From positions 1 through 50,679 of IMG/VR virus record IMGVR_UViG_3300031578_000055: DNA of 50,679 bases; one strand, 5' to 3'. This stretch comes from a virus. Shown one piece after another: positions 14,675 to 24,363 of this stretch (the first letter of the stretch is position 1; each line of letters starts with the position of its first letter). The translations under genes and the position numbers were made by a program. The notes under the pieces were generated by a model. That model saw only the letters and a program-made list of their open reading frames with translations. It did not search any database and had not been told where the DNA came from.

Positions 14675-16615
14675 ATGGGCTATTCAATAGATTATATTTA
14701 TAGAATTTCAGATCGCTTTTCTTCTGTAATGGAAAGAATGAGAACTTCAGCAACGAGATTTGATACTGGAGTAACCAGGATGCAAACAGGATTAAGGAAT
14801 TTACAAGGTAGATTCCAAGCAACTGGTGCAAAATTAGCAAATCTCCAGACCGGATTAGCTGCTCTTGGCGCAGGTGCATTTCTAAAAAGTGCTCTCGATG
14901 AAGCTATAAAATTTGGAGATGGGATTGCAAGAATAGGAACTTTAATCCCTGGACAAAAAGAAAGGCTTACTTCTTTAAAGATGACAATTTCGGATCTTGC
15001 AGTATCTATGGGTAAAGATGTTAATGATATAGCCGGAGGTGCTTTTGATGTAATTTCAGCATTCGGAGATATGGAAGGAGAGACAGAAAAAAGACTTAAG
15101 GCAGTAGCACAAGCTGCCGTCGCTGGAGGAGCGACCACATCTGAAGCTTTATCGTTATTATCTGCTGTAACTAAATCATATGGAGACACATCTGGAGAAG
15201 CCTTACAAAAGGCCTCCGACCTAGCATTTATGACAAATGTTTTAGGTCAAACTACCTTTCCTGAAATGGCTGCCGCTATGGGTAAAGTTCTCCCATTAAC
15301 CGCACAGTTAGGAGTAAGCCAGGAGGAAGTTTTTGCCTCTATGGCAACATTAACTGGAGTGACAGGGAATACGGCCGAAGTATCAACTCAATTATCAGCC
15401 GTTATGTCTGCACTAATAAAGCCAACAGCAATAATGGATGATACCCTAAAAAGACTTGGGTACTCTTCCGCCTCAGCAATGTTAAAAGAAAAGGGGTTAG
15501 CTGGTTCTCTGGGGATTTTAGCCAAGGTAACAAATGGCTCAGAAAAAGCAGTAGGGCAACTCTTTGGATCAAAAGAGGCCATGACTGCTTTTTTTGCATT
15601 AAGTGGAGCACAGGCAGACAAATTCAAAGAATCTCTAATAGCAATGTCTGATGCGGCAGCCTCAAAAGGGAAGGTTACCCAAGATGCTTTAAACGAAATG
15701 ATGGATGCTCCGGGATACAAATTAAGTATAATGACCTCAAAATTTCAAAAATTAAAAATTATGATGGGTGATATTATTGCGCAATCAATAACTCCTTTAA
15801 TAGAACGCTTTGGATCTTTTATGGGGAAACTTATTCAAACAAATCCAGAAATAATAAAAATGGCAACATACTTTTTGATGGGAATAACCGCTATAGGTGC
15901 AATTTTAATTCCTCTTGGTTTAATTATTTCAACGATAGGAACTTTAATAGGTGTTATTGCTCCGCTTCTTGGATTATTAAAATTATGGACATTAGGACAA
16001 TTAACTTTAAATGCTGTCATGAGTGCAAACCCTATTGGATTGGTTATTATCGGAATAGCTGCATTGATTGCCATAACAATAATTGTGATAAAATATTGGG
16101 ATCAAATAGTGGCTGCTTTAAAATCTGCTTGGAAATGGATGGTCGATGTTTATGATGCCGTGAAAGGTTTAGCTTTTATTTATGGTGGTCCTTTAGGAAT
16201 GGCATTGATATTTATAATAGAAACTATAAGATCTGTTATTAATAATTTTGCTGAAATAAAAGCAGCATTCACAGACCAGGGATTTTATGCCGGGATAACT
16301 TCATTATCAAAAGCTATTTTTATCGGATTGATAGAACCGTTTACTGCAGTATATGATTTGATTATGAATATTAAAGATAAAATTGTTGGTGTAGTTTCCG
16401 GAGTTAAAGATTTCTTTACCGGTGCTGGTAGTGAAGCATCAAGTCCATATGCATCAAGACAAACATCTGCTCCTGTTTCTGGAAGATCAAGAGGAATGGA
16501 GTCAACAGCTAATGCATCGGTCTCAGTCTATGCAGCAAAAGGTCTTGAAGTTAAACCGTTTGAAGCCAGTGGTGATTTAGGTTATAATATGACTGGAACA
16601 TCGAGGAGAAGATAA
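14675..16615 (+). CDS. Tail tape measure protein
   Basis: This 646-residue protein starts with MGYSIDYIYRISDRFSSVM and a helical N-terminus. The conserved tape-measure core (TIGR01760-type) spans about residues 65-330: FGDGIARIGTLIPG, DVNDIAGGAFDVISAFG, AAMGKVLPLTAQLGVSQEEV, ATLTGVTGNTAEVSTQLSAV. Several hydrophobic segments lie around 395-475, with a Ser/Arg-rich C-terminus. It sets tail length, and the size suggests a short tail. It overlaps the next gene by TAATG. Confidence 0.9.
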   Translation: MGYSIDYIYRISDRFSSVMERMRTSATRFDTGVTRMQTGLRNLQGRFQATGAKLANLQTGLAALGAGAFLKSALDEAIKFGDGIARIGTLIPGQKERLTSLKMTISDLAVSMGKDVNDIAGGAFDVISAFGDMEGETEKRLKAVAQAAVAGGATTSEALSLLSAVTKSYGDTSGEALQKASDLAFMTNVLGQTTFPEMAAAMGKVLPLTAQLGVSQEEVFASMATLTGVTGNTAEVSTQLSAVMSALIKPTAIMDDTLKRLGYSSASAMLKEKGLAGSLGILAKVTNGSEKAVGQLFGSKEAMTAFFALSGAQADKFKESLIAMSDAAASKGKVTQDALNEMMDAPGYKLSIMTSKFQKLKIMMGDIIAQSITPLIERFGSFMGKLIQTNPEIIKMATYFLMGITAIGAILIPLGLIISTIGTLIGVIAPLLGLLKLWTLGQLTLNAVMSANPIGLVIIGIAALIAITIIVIKYWDQIVAALKSAWKWMVDVYDAVKGLAFIYGGPLGMALIFIIETIRSVINNFAEIKAAFTDQGFYAGITSLSKAIFIGLIEPFTAVYDLIMNIKDKIVGVVSGVKDFFTGAGSEASSPYASRQTSAPVSGRSRGMESTANASVSVYAAKGLEVKPFEASGDLGYNMTGTSRRR

Positions 16616-17922
16616 TGTCATTTTTAGACGCTCAACTTGCAGGAAAATTTAAAGGTGTATCTTTTTTAGTTCGTAATGAAACCAGAAATGATGTAGGTCA
16701 AACAAGAATAAAACATAAATATCCTAAAACTGGTGTTCAATATATGGAACCTATGGGTCAAGAACCGTTTTCGGAAACAATAGAATTATTCTTTTCCGGG
16801 GAATCATATCTTGATGATTTTGATAGATTTGAAAAGGCTATTAAAGATCCTGCTCCGGGACGTTTATATTCTCCTACTTTTGGAATATTTAATTCTGTTG
16901 TTGCCGAACCTGCTTCTTTTAGATCTGATCAGAAATCTTTAGGGGAAATAACTGCAACTGTTAATTTTGCTGTTACGATTGATAGACCTGCTCCGACTGA
17001 ATCGGCAACTAGTCAACAGGATGTTTCTGAAAAAGCTCAAATTGCAAGAGAAAACTTACAGAATAAATTTACTGATGCTTATGTTATTCCTACTGAATTA
17101 AATAATATTGCTACGTTTGTTTCTGATGCAAAAGCACTGGCGAATAAAATAAAGAAGATAACAGGAAAATTAAAAGAAGTTAGAAGATTTTTAACAAAAA
17201 TAGACCAGGCTGTTAGAACAGTGCAGGGATATGGAGCGTTATTATTAAATCCAGGGCAACCTATTGGATTTCTGCAGTCAATTGCTCTTGAATTCACGGG
17301 AAATGCAGCTTTTACTTTATTTAAACAAATCGCAACTATTGGAAATGATTTGCCAAATGCAATGAATGATATAACATCCGGAATAAGTCCTATATTATCA
17401 TCTGTTGTTCCTGATATCCAGACAATAGGAATAGATAAAAATATAAATATTTGGAATGATGATACTGCAGAAAGAAGAGAACGAAATACAGGGAGACTTG
17501 CATCAACAAATACATTCAGATTAATAGGTTTAATTGGAATGTTTGAAAATGCTGCAAGTTCTTCTTATACGACTACTCAAGAAATTGATAATATTAGCTT
17601 AACATTAGAAAATTATTATGAAGAACTAATTGAAAATGATATTACTGATATCGTTGTTCCAGAGATGAAAGGTATTATTGATGAACTCCGAGGATTAACA
17701 GATAGAGTTCTAGCAGGAAAAAGACAACAGGCTTTTACTGTAACCACTATTGATGTATTAAGACCTACATCATCATTTTTATTAGCATATGAATTGTATG
17801 GTGAATATGTAAAAAATGAAGCACAACTCAGTTTTATGTCGGATTTAATAACCGGATTAAATAGGCAACAAGTAGCGAATAGATTACAGGGAACTGTAAC
17901 GGTGGTCGTACTTGGGCGTTGA
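16615..17922 (+). CDS. Mu gpN-like tail protein (DNA circularization N family)
   Basis: This 435-residue protein opens with LAGKFKGVSFLVRNETRNDVGQ and KYPKTGVQYMEPMGQEPF, the N-terminal domain typical of Mu gpN (often annotated DNA circularization protein). Long helical stretches and a C-terminal beta end (RLQGTVTVVVLGR) follow. It lies between tape measure and hub, as in Mu, where gpN belongs to the baseplate. It is coupled to the tape measure by TAATG and overlaps the hub gene by 11 nt. Confidence 0.8.
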   Translation: MSFLDAQLAGKFKGVSFLVRNETRNDVGQTRIKHKYPKTGVQYMEPMGQEPFSETIELFFSGESYLDDFDRFEKAIKDPAPGRLYSPTFGIFNSVVAEPASFRSDQKSLGEITATVNFAVTIDRPAPTESATSQQDVSEKAQIARENLQNKFTDAYVIPTELNNIATFVSDAKALANKIKKITGKLKEVRRFLTKIDQAVRTVQGYGALLLNPGQPIGFLQSIALEFTGNAAFTLFKQIATIGNDLPNAMNDITSGISPILSSVVPDIQTIGIDKNINIWNDDTAERRERNTGRLASTNTFRLIGLIGMFENAASSSYTTTQEIDNISLTLENYYEELIENDITDIVVPEMKGIIDELRGLTDRVLAGKRQQAFTVTTIDVLRPTSSFLLAYELYGEYVKNEAQLSFMSDLITGLNRQQVANRLQGTVTVVVLGR

Positions 17923-19129
17923 AGTTAGAGTAAACGGAAAAACATATACATTATTTAAGCAGATTGATGGAGTAAGATCCGTTGATACATTTGCCTCTGA
18001 AGTAAGAATGGTATTATCTGAAGCACAAAGCAATAATTCTATTTTAAAAATAGATGATCTCATACAGGTCCTGCTTGATAATAAAATGGAATTTACTGGA
18101 TATATTGAAAAAATAAATGATTCTGAAAATAGAGAATCTCATACAATAGATTTTACAGCAAGATCTTTAGTTGCTGATTTAATTGATGGAACCGTACCAG
18201 ATAATGTTAAAACAAATGAAGGTGTTTCAAAATTCTCTGAATTAGTTCAATTGTGTATTGATGGATTAAATCTTACAGATACTATAAAAGTAATTGATAA
18301 TGTAGGTGCTACTTTTGGAGATTCACAGAAATTGAAATCTTCTGAAACAGGACAAAAAGTTGGAGATTTCCTGCAGAGTAATGCAAGAATAGTACAGGTA
18401 TTTTTGAATGATGATGGTGATGGAAATGTTGTAATAAATAGACCAACTGGTCGATTAAAAACAATCCTCCAGAATATCCCTGGAGCTACTAATAATAATA
18501 TAAAAGAATCCACTATAAACATTGATAATTCAGATAGGTATCATATTTACAGAGTATTTTCAAATTCTTCTCTTGCGTCTGAATCAGCAACTGTTAAAGA
18601 CATAAATAATTCTGGTGAAGCCATTGATGCAGAAGTAAGAATTACTAGAGTATTTGAAACGATTGCGGACAAACCTATGAGTTCTGATGAATGCAAAAAA
18701 TCTGCTGAAGAAATGGCAAATATTGCAAGGGCAAGAAGTTTTAAATATTCATGCGGTGGAATAGTTGGATTTACTGCAAATGAAGAAAAGTGGTATCCAG
18801 GATTTGAAGTTACGGTTAAAGATAAAATAAAAGGAATAGATGGAATATTCCAGATAAATACTGTTAACTGGAGTTCTTCAGGGCAGGGTGATATTGTGAA
18901 TCTCGACATAACTTTACCGGATAAATTAACAGTTGAATCTAATCCTACAGCAGTAACGGAAAGAATTTCTATTCCATCAAGTACTTATGGAGTTAAACAG
19001 GGCGACACTTTAAGCGAAATAGCAGAGAGTTTAAATATATCATTAGCTGATATTGTTCAAGCAAATCCACAAATATCTAATATAGATTTAATATATCCTG
19101 ATCAACAAATAAAAATACCGGAGAGATAA
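17912..19129 (+). CDS. Baseplate hub (Mu gpP/gp44-like) with C-terminal LysM
   Basis: This 405-residue protein is hub-like over residues 1-335 (VEVRVNGKTYTLFKQI, GQKVGDFLQSNARIVQVFLNDD, DRYHIYRVFSNSS, EKWYPGFEVTVKD). A LysM domain follows at about 358-403: YGVKQGDTLSEIAESLNIS, then DIVQANPQ and YPDQQIKIP. LysM binds peptidoglycan glycan chains, so the hub can anchor to the cell wall at injection. The start is TTG at 17912 with GGTGG upstream. Confidence 0.85.
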   Translation: MGVEVRVNGKTYTLFKQIDGVRSVDTFASEVRMVLSEAQSNNSILKIDDLIQVLLDNKMEFTGYIEKINDSENRESHTIDFTARSLVADLIDGTVPDNVKTNEGVSKFSELVQLCIDGLNLTDTIKVIDNVGATFGDSQKLKSSETGQKVGDFLQSNARIVQVFLNDDGDGNVVINRPTGRLKTILQNIPGATNNNIKESTINIDNSDRYHIYRVFSNSSLASESATVKDINNSGEAIDAEVRITRVFETIADKPMSSDECKKSAEEMANIARARSFKYSCGGIVGFTANEEKWYPGFEVTVKDKIKGIDGIFQINTVNWSSSGQGDIVNLDITLPDKLTVESNPTAVTERISIPSSTYGVKQGDTLSEIAESLNISLADIVQANPQISNIDLIYPDQQIKIPER

Positions 19130-19581
19130 TGTTTAAAATAGGGATAAAAACAAAAAATATAACGAAGCATATTATTGAAACTTTATTTCAGGGTAAAAAA
19201 TCTCCTACTGTAATAGTAATCCCATATGGAATGTTTTCTAATCCAGTTGATAATTTGCCAGTTGGAATATTATCAGATCAAGGCCATGCAGAATCATTAT
19301 TTGGGTTTGTTATGGATCTTGAAAATCTTGAAACATTAGAAGATGGTGAAATAGCATTTGGAATTCCTAAAAAAACAGCACGGATCAAGTTCTTTGACAA
19401 CGACAAGATAGGAATATATAATAAATTAATCAGTATGCTTGAAATACTGGAAGGATTGATAGACGAAATCAAGACTATAACGACAACGGGATCAGCAGTA
19501 GCTCAAGCCGTATCGGTGGCATCTCAAGCATCACTTGAATTATATAAATTAGAAGTGGAGAAATTACTAAATGGCAGTTAG
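19129..19581 (+). CDS. Baseplate spike protein (Mu gp45/gpV-like)
   Basis: This 150-residue protein begins MFKIGIKTKNITKHII. A small beta domain (PTVIVIPYGMFSNPVDNLPVG compressed around GILSDQGHAESLFGFV) and EDGEIAFGIPKKTARIKFFDND, typical of the gp45/gpV OB-fold region, follow. It ends in a helical tail rather than a long beta-helix spike, so it is short for the family. Its start overlaps the hub stop and its end overlaps the next gene. Confidence 0.7.
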   Translation: MFKIGIKTKNITKHIIETLFQGKKSPTVIVIPYGMFSNPVDNLPVGILSDQGHAESLFGFVMDLENLETLEDGEIAFGIPKKTARIKFFDNDKIGIYNKLISMLEILEGLIDEIKTITTTGSAVAQAVSVASQASLELYKLEVEKLLNGS

Positions 19582-19780
19582 TGTTCCGGTTATAAAAACA
19601 GAATTGTTATCTGCATTAAACGAGGCTTCGGCTTCAGAATTATCTAATGATGATTGGGCAGGATTGATGGCCGATATTATAGCTAATGCTATTTTATCAG
19701 CAACGGTAAACCCTGGCATATCATTAACAACTCCTGATACCATAAATGGAGCAACTACAGGAGCAGGAACTTTAAGTTGA
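19571..19780 (+). CDS. Small baseplate-region protein
   Basis: This 69-residue, Ala/Ser/Thr-rich protein begins MAVSVPVIKTELLSALNEAS and ends DTINGATTGAGTLS. It overlaps the spike gene by 11 nt and precedes the gp46-like gene. A small protein here may be a spike tip or assembly factor. No metal-binding PAAR motif is visible. Confidence 0.55.
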   Translation: MAVSVPVIKTELLSALNEASASELSNDDWAGLMADIIANAILSATVNPGISLTTPDTINGATTGAGTLS

Positions 19781-19803
19781 AATATATTAAGGATTGAACA
19801 AAT

Positions 19804-20274
19804 ATGACAAGTACTGGAGTTCGCCAAACAGTGAACATACAAGATTTTTTTATGGAACAAGATAATTATGGTCTTTTTGATATGGTCGTTGATCCAGAAA
19901 CAGCAGATTTTAAATCTGTATCTGGATTCGAAACAGCTGTAAATTTCCAGCTTTTTTTAGATCAAAGAGTTGGAAGAGAAGAAAGGGCAAACACTCAGGA
20001 TCGAAGAGGATGGATTGGTGATATAATGTTTAGGGCTGATGGTTATCAAGTAGGATCATTACTACATTTACAAGAACAATCCAGAGATATCCAAGTTGAT
20101 AATAATGAAACCGCTGCATTTGCAAAAAACGCCCTTGAGTATTTGGTAATAATAGGAGCTAGTAAAAAAATTACGGCTGAAGTTGTTGGCAGCAATATTG
20201 AGGGAGTTATTACAAACTCTAATAATGATACAAGTAGATATTCTAAACTTTGGAGGGCAACGAATGCCTCTTAA
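19804..20274 (+). CDS. Baseplate protein Mu gp46-like (gpW/gp25 family)
   Basis: This 156-residue protein has DFFMEQDNYGLFDMVVDPETADFKSV near the start, then FETAVNFQLFLDQRVGREE, RRGWIGDIMF and ALEYLVIIGASKKITAEV, the order of conserved blocks in Mu gp46 and other wedge proteins. It is translated just before the gp47-like protein and overlaps it by 11 nt. Such proteins initiate sheath assembly on the baseplate. Confidence 0.85.
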   Translation: MTSTGVRQTVNIQDFFMEQDNYGLFDMVVDPETADFKSVSGFETAVNFQLFLDQRVGREERANTQDRRGWIGDIMFRADGYQVGSLLHLQEQSRDIQVDNNETAAFAKNALEYLVIIGASKKITAEVVGSNIEGVITNSNNDTSRYSKLWRATNAS

Positions 20275-21601
20275 TACGAAATCTTTTACTGATATAGTTA
20301 GATTGATACAAGGAAAATTCTTTAAAGTTTTACCTGGGATTGATCCAACAATAAAATCATCCCTTGCAGGAGCATCAACAATTTCGGCTGCAGCCGTTGC
20401 GGTTTCAAATCAGGAAGGTATAAAAGATGCGGTTCGTCAATCTTTCTGGCAAACTCAGGACGGTGATTTTCTTGCTTTAACCGGGGCTTTAAATGATACA
20501 AATAGATTTAATCCTCAACCATCTCAGGGTCAAGCTGCAGCAACCGGGATTCTAGGAACATCGATTTTATCTGATTATCCTATCACATTTAACGGGAATA
20601 CATATTTAACAACTCAGGATTCAGCCATTCAGGAATATTCCGGAGGAATAACATTATCGTTTTCTGCTGGAATTGTTACGGGGGTTACAAATATAGTTCA
20701 TACATTATCAACTGGATTATTTGTTGTTATCTCAGGAGCTACGCAAACAGATTATAATGGAACTTTTGAGATAGTTGTATTGAGTGATATGGAATTCACA
20801 TATGAGTTAGTTGCTGGAGCATTAACAACAGATGCCGGAATATATACAACTGAATATGCTTTATTAAATTTGGAATCTGTAGGAACAGGCTCTGTTCAAA
20901 ATGTGACCTCTGGTGGGATTTTAACTATAGATTTAACAGATGTCGATTCGGATGTTTTTGTCGGTACATTTGGATTAGATGGTGGAGCAGATGAAGAATC
21001 TGAAGAAGATTACAGAGAGCGTGTAGGAGAATCTTATAGTCTGACTCCTGGAATTGCAACACCTCCATCTTTAGTTGCAAGTGCAAAATCTATCGCTGGA
21101 AATACAAGGGTTTTTGTTGTTAGACCTGACGGAACAAGCGGTGGAACCGTAGGTCAGGCTGGATATAAACCGGAACTCGGAGAAACAGTAATGTATATAC
21201 TGAGAGATAATGACCAGAGTATTTTACCATCTTCACAGTTATTAACTACTACAAAAGATCAAATAATTGCAGATGGACTCTGGCCAACATTTACACTTGA
21301 TAGCCAGTTGTATGTTTTATCTCCAATTTTAAAAACTCAGAATTTTGTATTTACTTCTATATCTCCAAATACTGTTACAATGCAAAATGCAATTAGAAAT
21401 CAACTTGTCAGTTTTTTTGAAGATAATGCAGAAATTGAAGGAACTATTTCTTTAGTAAAAACGTTAAATCCTTTTCTACAGAAAATATCAGATCCATCAA
21501 CAGGAGCATTATTAACATCGTTCACATATACAACTCCATCATCTAATATTGTGGCTGCTAGTGGTGAAATATATACAGTAGGAGTAGTGAGTTTTACATG
21601 A
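20264..21601 (+). CDS. Baseplate wedge protein Mu gp47-like (gpJ family), with inserted domain
   Basis: This 445-residue protein starts MPLNTKSFTDIVRLIQGKF. GGAGG lies 8 nt before the ATG at 20264, which is preferred to an in-frame start at 20183. The core has GLDGGADEESEEDYRERV and TPPSLVASAKSIAGNTRVFVVRP, typical of baseplate J proteins. Residues about 125-200 carry an inserted beta segment with HTLSTGLFVVISGATQTDYNG. This resembles the NGTF insertion in the tail terminator-like protein. The inserted part is probably surface exposed. Confidence 0.85.
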   Translation: MPLNTKSFTDIVRLIQGKFFKVLPGIDPTIKSSLAGASTISAAAVAVSNQEGIKDAVRQSFWQTQDGDFLALTGALNDTNRFNPQPSQGQAAATGILGTSILSDYPITFNGNTYLTTQDSAIQEYSGGITLSFSAGIVTGVTNIVHTLSTGLFVVISGATQTDYNGTFEIVVLSDMEFTYELVAGALTTDAGIYTTEYALLNLESVGTGSVQNVTSGGILTIDLTDVDSDVFVGTFGLDGGADEESEEDYRERVGESYSLTPGIATPPSLVASAKSIAGNTRVFVVRPDGTSGGTVGQAGYKPELGETVMYILRDNDQSILPSSQLLTTTKDQIIADGLWPTFTLDSQLYVLSPILKTQNFVFTSISPNTVTMQNAIRNQLVSFFEDNAEIEGTISLVKTLNPFLQKISDPSTGALLTSFTYTTPSSNIVAASGEIYTVGVVSFT

Positions 21602-22272
21602 AATCAATAATAGATTTTCAAACATTTACAAATGATCAATCAGCTCATTATTTAGCAGATCATTATCCAAAAGGGAAACTAACAGGGAAAAGGCATGATT
21701 CAAATTCTGTTATATATAAATTCATATTAAGTATTTCAACTTTTATTAAAATAATTATTGGTTATATTTATATTCTTGCTAAAAATAGAGATATAAATCA
21801 ATCTGAGGAATTATTAACAGAATGGGAAACATCAGTTAAAATTCCTGATGTTATTCCGAGAAGAGAAACTTTAGCTGGCCGGCGTTGTGCTGTTGAATGT
21901 CTGGTACGGAAAATTCCAGTATATAATATTGATGATGGAATTGTTAATATAAAAACAACATTTTCAGAATATATAAATTGCTTAACAGGTCTTGAGGTTG
22001 AAATTAGAACGGCTCAAGTTGATGGTACAGGTTCAATTTTTCCGATGGAATTCCCTGTTATATTTGGTTTTGGTGGAGGAGTTGGTGGATTTGTATTTAT
22101 CATAGGAGTCCCGGTATCTGGACAAGCTGCAAATAATGTTTTTCCATTAGAATTTGCAGTAAGTTTTTTTAATCCAAAAATCCCGGATGCAACTATGAAA
22201 TATTTAGATTTAATTTTAGATAGAGTTATTCCATCTTTTTGTAGATGGGAATATGAAGCGATAGTATCATAA
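21598..22272 (+). CDS. Baseplate protein Mu gp48-like (DUF2313)
   Basis: This 224-residue protein overlaps gp47 as ATGA and precedes the tail fibre, as in Mu. Features include SAHYLADHYPKGKL, LLTEWETSVKIPDVIP followed by RRETLAGRRCAVECLVRK, and the C-terminal CRWEYEAIV. A glycine-rich loop (FGFGGGVGGFVFIIGVPVSG) between residues about 155-175 is unusual. The protein likely links wedge to fibre. Confidence 0.75.
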   Translation: MKSIIDFQTFTNDQSAHYLADHYPKGKLTGKRHDSNSVIYKFILSISTFIKIIIGYIYILAKNRDINQSEELLTEWETSVKIPDVIPRRETLAGRRCAVECLVRKIPVYNIDDGIVNIKTTFSEYINCLTGLEVEIRTAQVDGTGSIFPMEFPVIFGFGGGVGGFVFIIGVPVSGQAANNVFPLEFAVSFFNPKIPDATMKYLDLILDRVIPSFCRWEYEAIVS

Positions 22273-22282
22273 GGAGAATTTT

Positions 22283-23362
22283 ATGCAAGATATAGCAGAT
22301 AAGGCTGATTCTACTGCTGGTTCAACTGGACAACTTCCGGCTGCCGAATATAACGATCACAAAGAAGAATTACAGGGAGCAGTAGAAAGATCAGGACAAA
22401 CTTTAAGTGCTGCAATATTACTGCAGTTAGCAAAAGCATTATTTATAAATGGAACAGGAGCCGAAACTGTTATTGATTCAGGATCTATTAATTCTATATT
22501 ATTATCTCCATTAACCGGATCATCTGGAATGGTTGTTCCAAATAATTATGTTGAATTAAATGGATGTATCCTTAGTTTTAATAAAACAACAGGTAACACC
22601 TCAACTGCTGTAACTGTCAATTTCGGGCAAACTGGAACTGAATTAGGAGCTAAATCTTTAGTTAGATCTGATAGTTCTGTCCCTGCAATTGGAGATGTAA
22701 AAGGACGATGTTTAATTCAATGGAATAATTCCCTTGATAAATGGATATTGTTAAGAAATGAAACTGATACATATAAATATAATATAGCTGCTAGTGGTCC
22801 TGTAGCTCCTAAGTTTGCAAACAATGAAATCGAGGTAGATTTATCAGCAGGAAATATTTCAATTTCTCAAATGCCTGTTCCAGTATTTATAGGGCAAAGA
22901 GTACATATTTATGGCGTAGGAACAGGTCTAGGAGATATAGCCGGAGGTACTGGATTATATGTAAATGGAATAGTTTTTACAGAAACTACGGGTGGTGTTT
23001 TTCTTACTGCTATTTCATTGACGGAATGGAGAGCTAAAGATACAAAGACGGCGTTTTTTAATACACCAGGCTGGAGTATTTCCCAGTACCCAGACGGAGT
23101 ACTTGAAATGATATTCAGATCTGGAAGTTTTCAAACAGTAAACGCACTAGGGAATGTTTTTGTTTCAGGTGTTATAAATGCGCTTTTCCCGGTTGCTTTT
23201 ATAAACAACCCTAGGAAATTATCAGGTGTGCAATCAACTGGAGATGTAGCATGGGAAGGAGCAGCAGGTCAGCCGACTCTCCTTTCAGATACACTAAGAA
23301 TTTTGGGAGGTGGCACATCAGCGGTCGGAATTATAGACGTAAAATACGTCGGGAGTTTTTAA
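22283..23362 (+). CDS. Tail fibre protein
   Basis: This 359-residue protein has AAGGAG before its ATG. The N-terminal segment QLPAAEYNDHKEELQGAV (residues about 19-36) is typical of phage fibre attachment regions. The rest is beta-rich and repetitive in Gly, Thr and Asn, with NNYVELNGCILSFN and GRCLIQWNNSLDKWILLRN. No carbohydrate-degrading motif is evident. Its place after gp48 makes it the best candidate for the main receptor-binding fibre. Confidence 0.75.
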   Translation: MQDIADKADSTAGSTGQLPAAEYNDHKEELQGAVERSGQTLSAAILLQLAKALFINGTGAETVIDSGSINSILLSPLTGSSGMVVPNNYVELNGCILSFNKTTGNTSTAVTVNFGQTGTELGAKSLVRSDSSVPAIGDVKGRCLIQWNNSLDKWILLRNETDTYKYNIAASGPVAPKFANNEIEVDLSAGNISISQMPVPVFIGQRVHIYGVGTGLGDIAGGTGLYVNGIVFTETTGGVFLTAISLTEWRAKDTKTAFFNTPGWSISQYPDGVLEMIFRSGSFQTVNALGNVFVSGVINALFPVAFINNPRKLSGVQSTGDVAWEGAAGQPTLLSDTLRILGGGTSAVGIIDVKYVGSF

Positions 23363-23363
23363 A

Positions 23364-23822
23364 ATGAAAATACAAGCGGTAAAATCACAAAAAAATAAAT
23401 CTGATACATTGGAATTAAATGGAAATGAATTGACTATAAATAATACAATTTTTGATTTAACCAATTTACACCAATATCCAACAGAAAAAAATGCAGATAT
23501 TCAAACATTTATTGAAACGGAACGATGCTATAAAGATCAGAATGGAATAGATATTATACAACTTAAAGTTGATCAACAACATTTTTTTCTATTCGTTAAT
23601 AATAATTATCTTCTTTTTCATGACAAAGATTTAAATGGAGAACTAGATTTGTCTGAACTTTGTTGTTTTGTAGATTGTTACAATCTATCAGAAGAGGATA
23701 GATTAAAAAATCACAGAAAAACTATTGATAAATATGAGAAAAAATCAGGTAAGAAAATAGGTGATTGGAATATACTTGCAAGGACTGTAACGGCAGATAA
23801 AACTAAAATAAAAGATAAATAA
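23364..23822 (+). CDS. Fibre-associated protein with EF-hand-like loop
   Basis: This 152-residue protein starts 2 nt after the fibre gene. Residues 87-98 read DKDLNGELDLSE and fulfil the EF-hand loop pattern D-x-D-x-N-G-x-L-D-x-x-E, with hydrophobic flanks (LLF before, LCCFV after). A single calcium site is therefore plausible. The N-terminal half is beta-rich and the C-terminus is Lys-rich. By position it may be a fibre chaperone or a second fibre subunit. A terminator follows. Confidence 0.65.
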   Translation: MKIQAVKSQKNKSDTLELNGNELTINNTIFDLTNLHQYPTEKNADIQTFIETERCYKDQNGIDIIQLKVDQQHFFLFVNNNYLLFHDKDLNGELDLSELCCFVDCYNLSEEDRLKNHRKTIDKYEKKSGKKIGDWNILARTVTADKTKIKDK

Positions 23823-23827
23823 ATAAA

Positions 23828-23856
23828 GCTCCCTAAAATATGGGAGCCATTTTTTA
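23828..23856 (+). terminator. Terminator at end of tail operon
   Basis: GCTCCC-TAAAATAT-GGGAGC followed by CATTTTTT. It ends the long plus-strand late transcript. Confidence 0.8.
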
Positions 23857-23914
23857 TAATGGATAAATTAACATCAATTCTTGCAATGTTTCATTTTGGA
23901 ATCTATTCAAAATA

Positions 23915-23944
23915 TATTTATTCCCTCTGGTGAGGGAATAAATA
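23915..23944. terminator. 13-bp perfect hairpin at convergent operon ends
   Basis: TATTTATTCCCTC (23915-23927), loop TGGT, then its exact reverse complement (23932-23944), ending one base before the SSB stop codon. It would terminate the minus-strand operon. The stem is longer than most terminators. Confidence 0.7.
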
Positions 23945-24358
23945 CTAAAAAGGGATATCATCTTCAAACGGTATCTGACTCCCTTCAAAACTGTTAGGAT
24001 CAGGTTTTTTATCTGCTGGTGTAAATCCTCCAAATCCTGATGTTGATTTTTTAGGGTCTGGAGTTCCTCCGAAAGAATTTGATTGATCTGATTCCATAAC
24101 ATCTATATGGAAAATCTTAATTTTGGTATACCATTTTTCGTTATATTTTTCCTGAAAGATTTGTCCAGATTTAACTTCTACTTTATCACCTTCTTTAATA
24201 TTTTTTTTTGCTGCATCTCCTAATAGAGTACACCCAAACCATGTGCAATTTTCATATTCACCATTTTTATCTTTTCTTGTATCACCAAGATCAAGGTGGA
24301 TATATCCATTTCTTTCTTCTACTTTCCAAACTTTTAAATATTTACCTGTTACGTTCAT
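23945..24358 (-). CDS. ssb: Single-stranded DNA-binding protein
   Basis: This 137-residue protein has an OB-fold-like N-terminal half (MNVTGKYLKVWKVEE, HLDLGDTRKDKNG, KEGDKVEVKSGQIFQ). A flexible Pro/Gly/Ser linker leads to the C-terminus FEDDIPF. This matches the acidic tip DDIPF of bacterial SSBs that recruits replication and repair proteins. AAAGGAG lies 9 nt before the ATG. It is downstream of the Mre11-Rad50-like gene in one operon. Confidence 0.85.
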   Translation of the reverse strand: MNVTGKYLKVWKVEERNGYIHLDLGDTRKDKNGEYENCTWFGCTLLGDAAKKNIKEGDKVEVKSGQIFQEKYNEKWYTKIKIFHIDVMESDQSNSFGGTPDPKKSTSGFGGFTPADKKPDPNSFEGSQIPFEDDIPF

Positions 24359-24363
24359 ACTAT

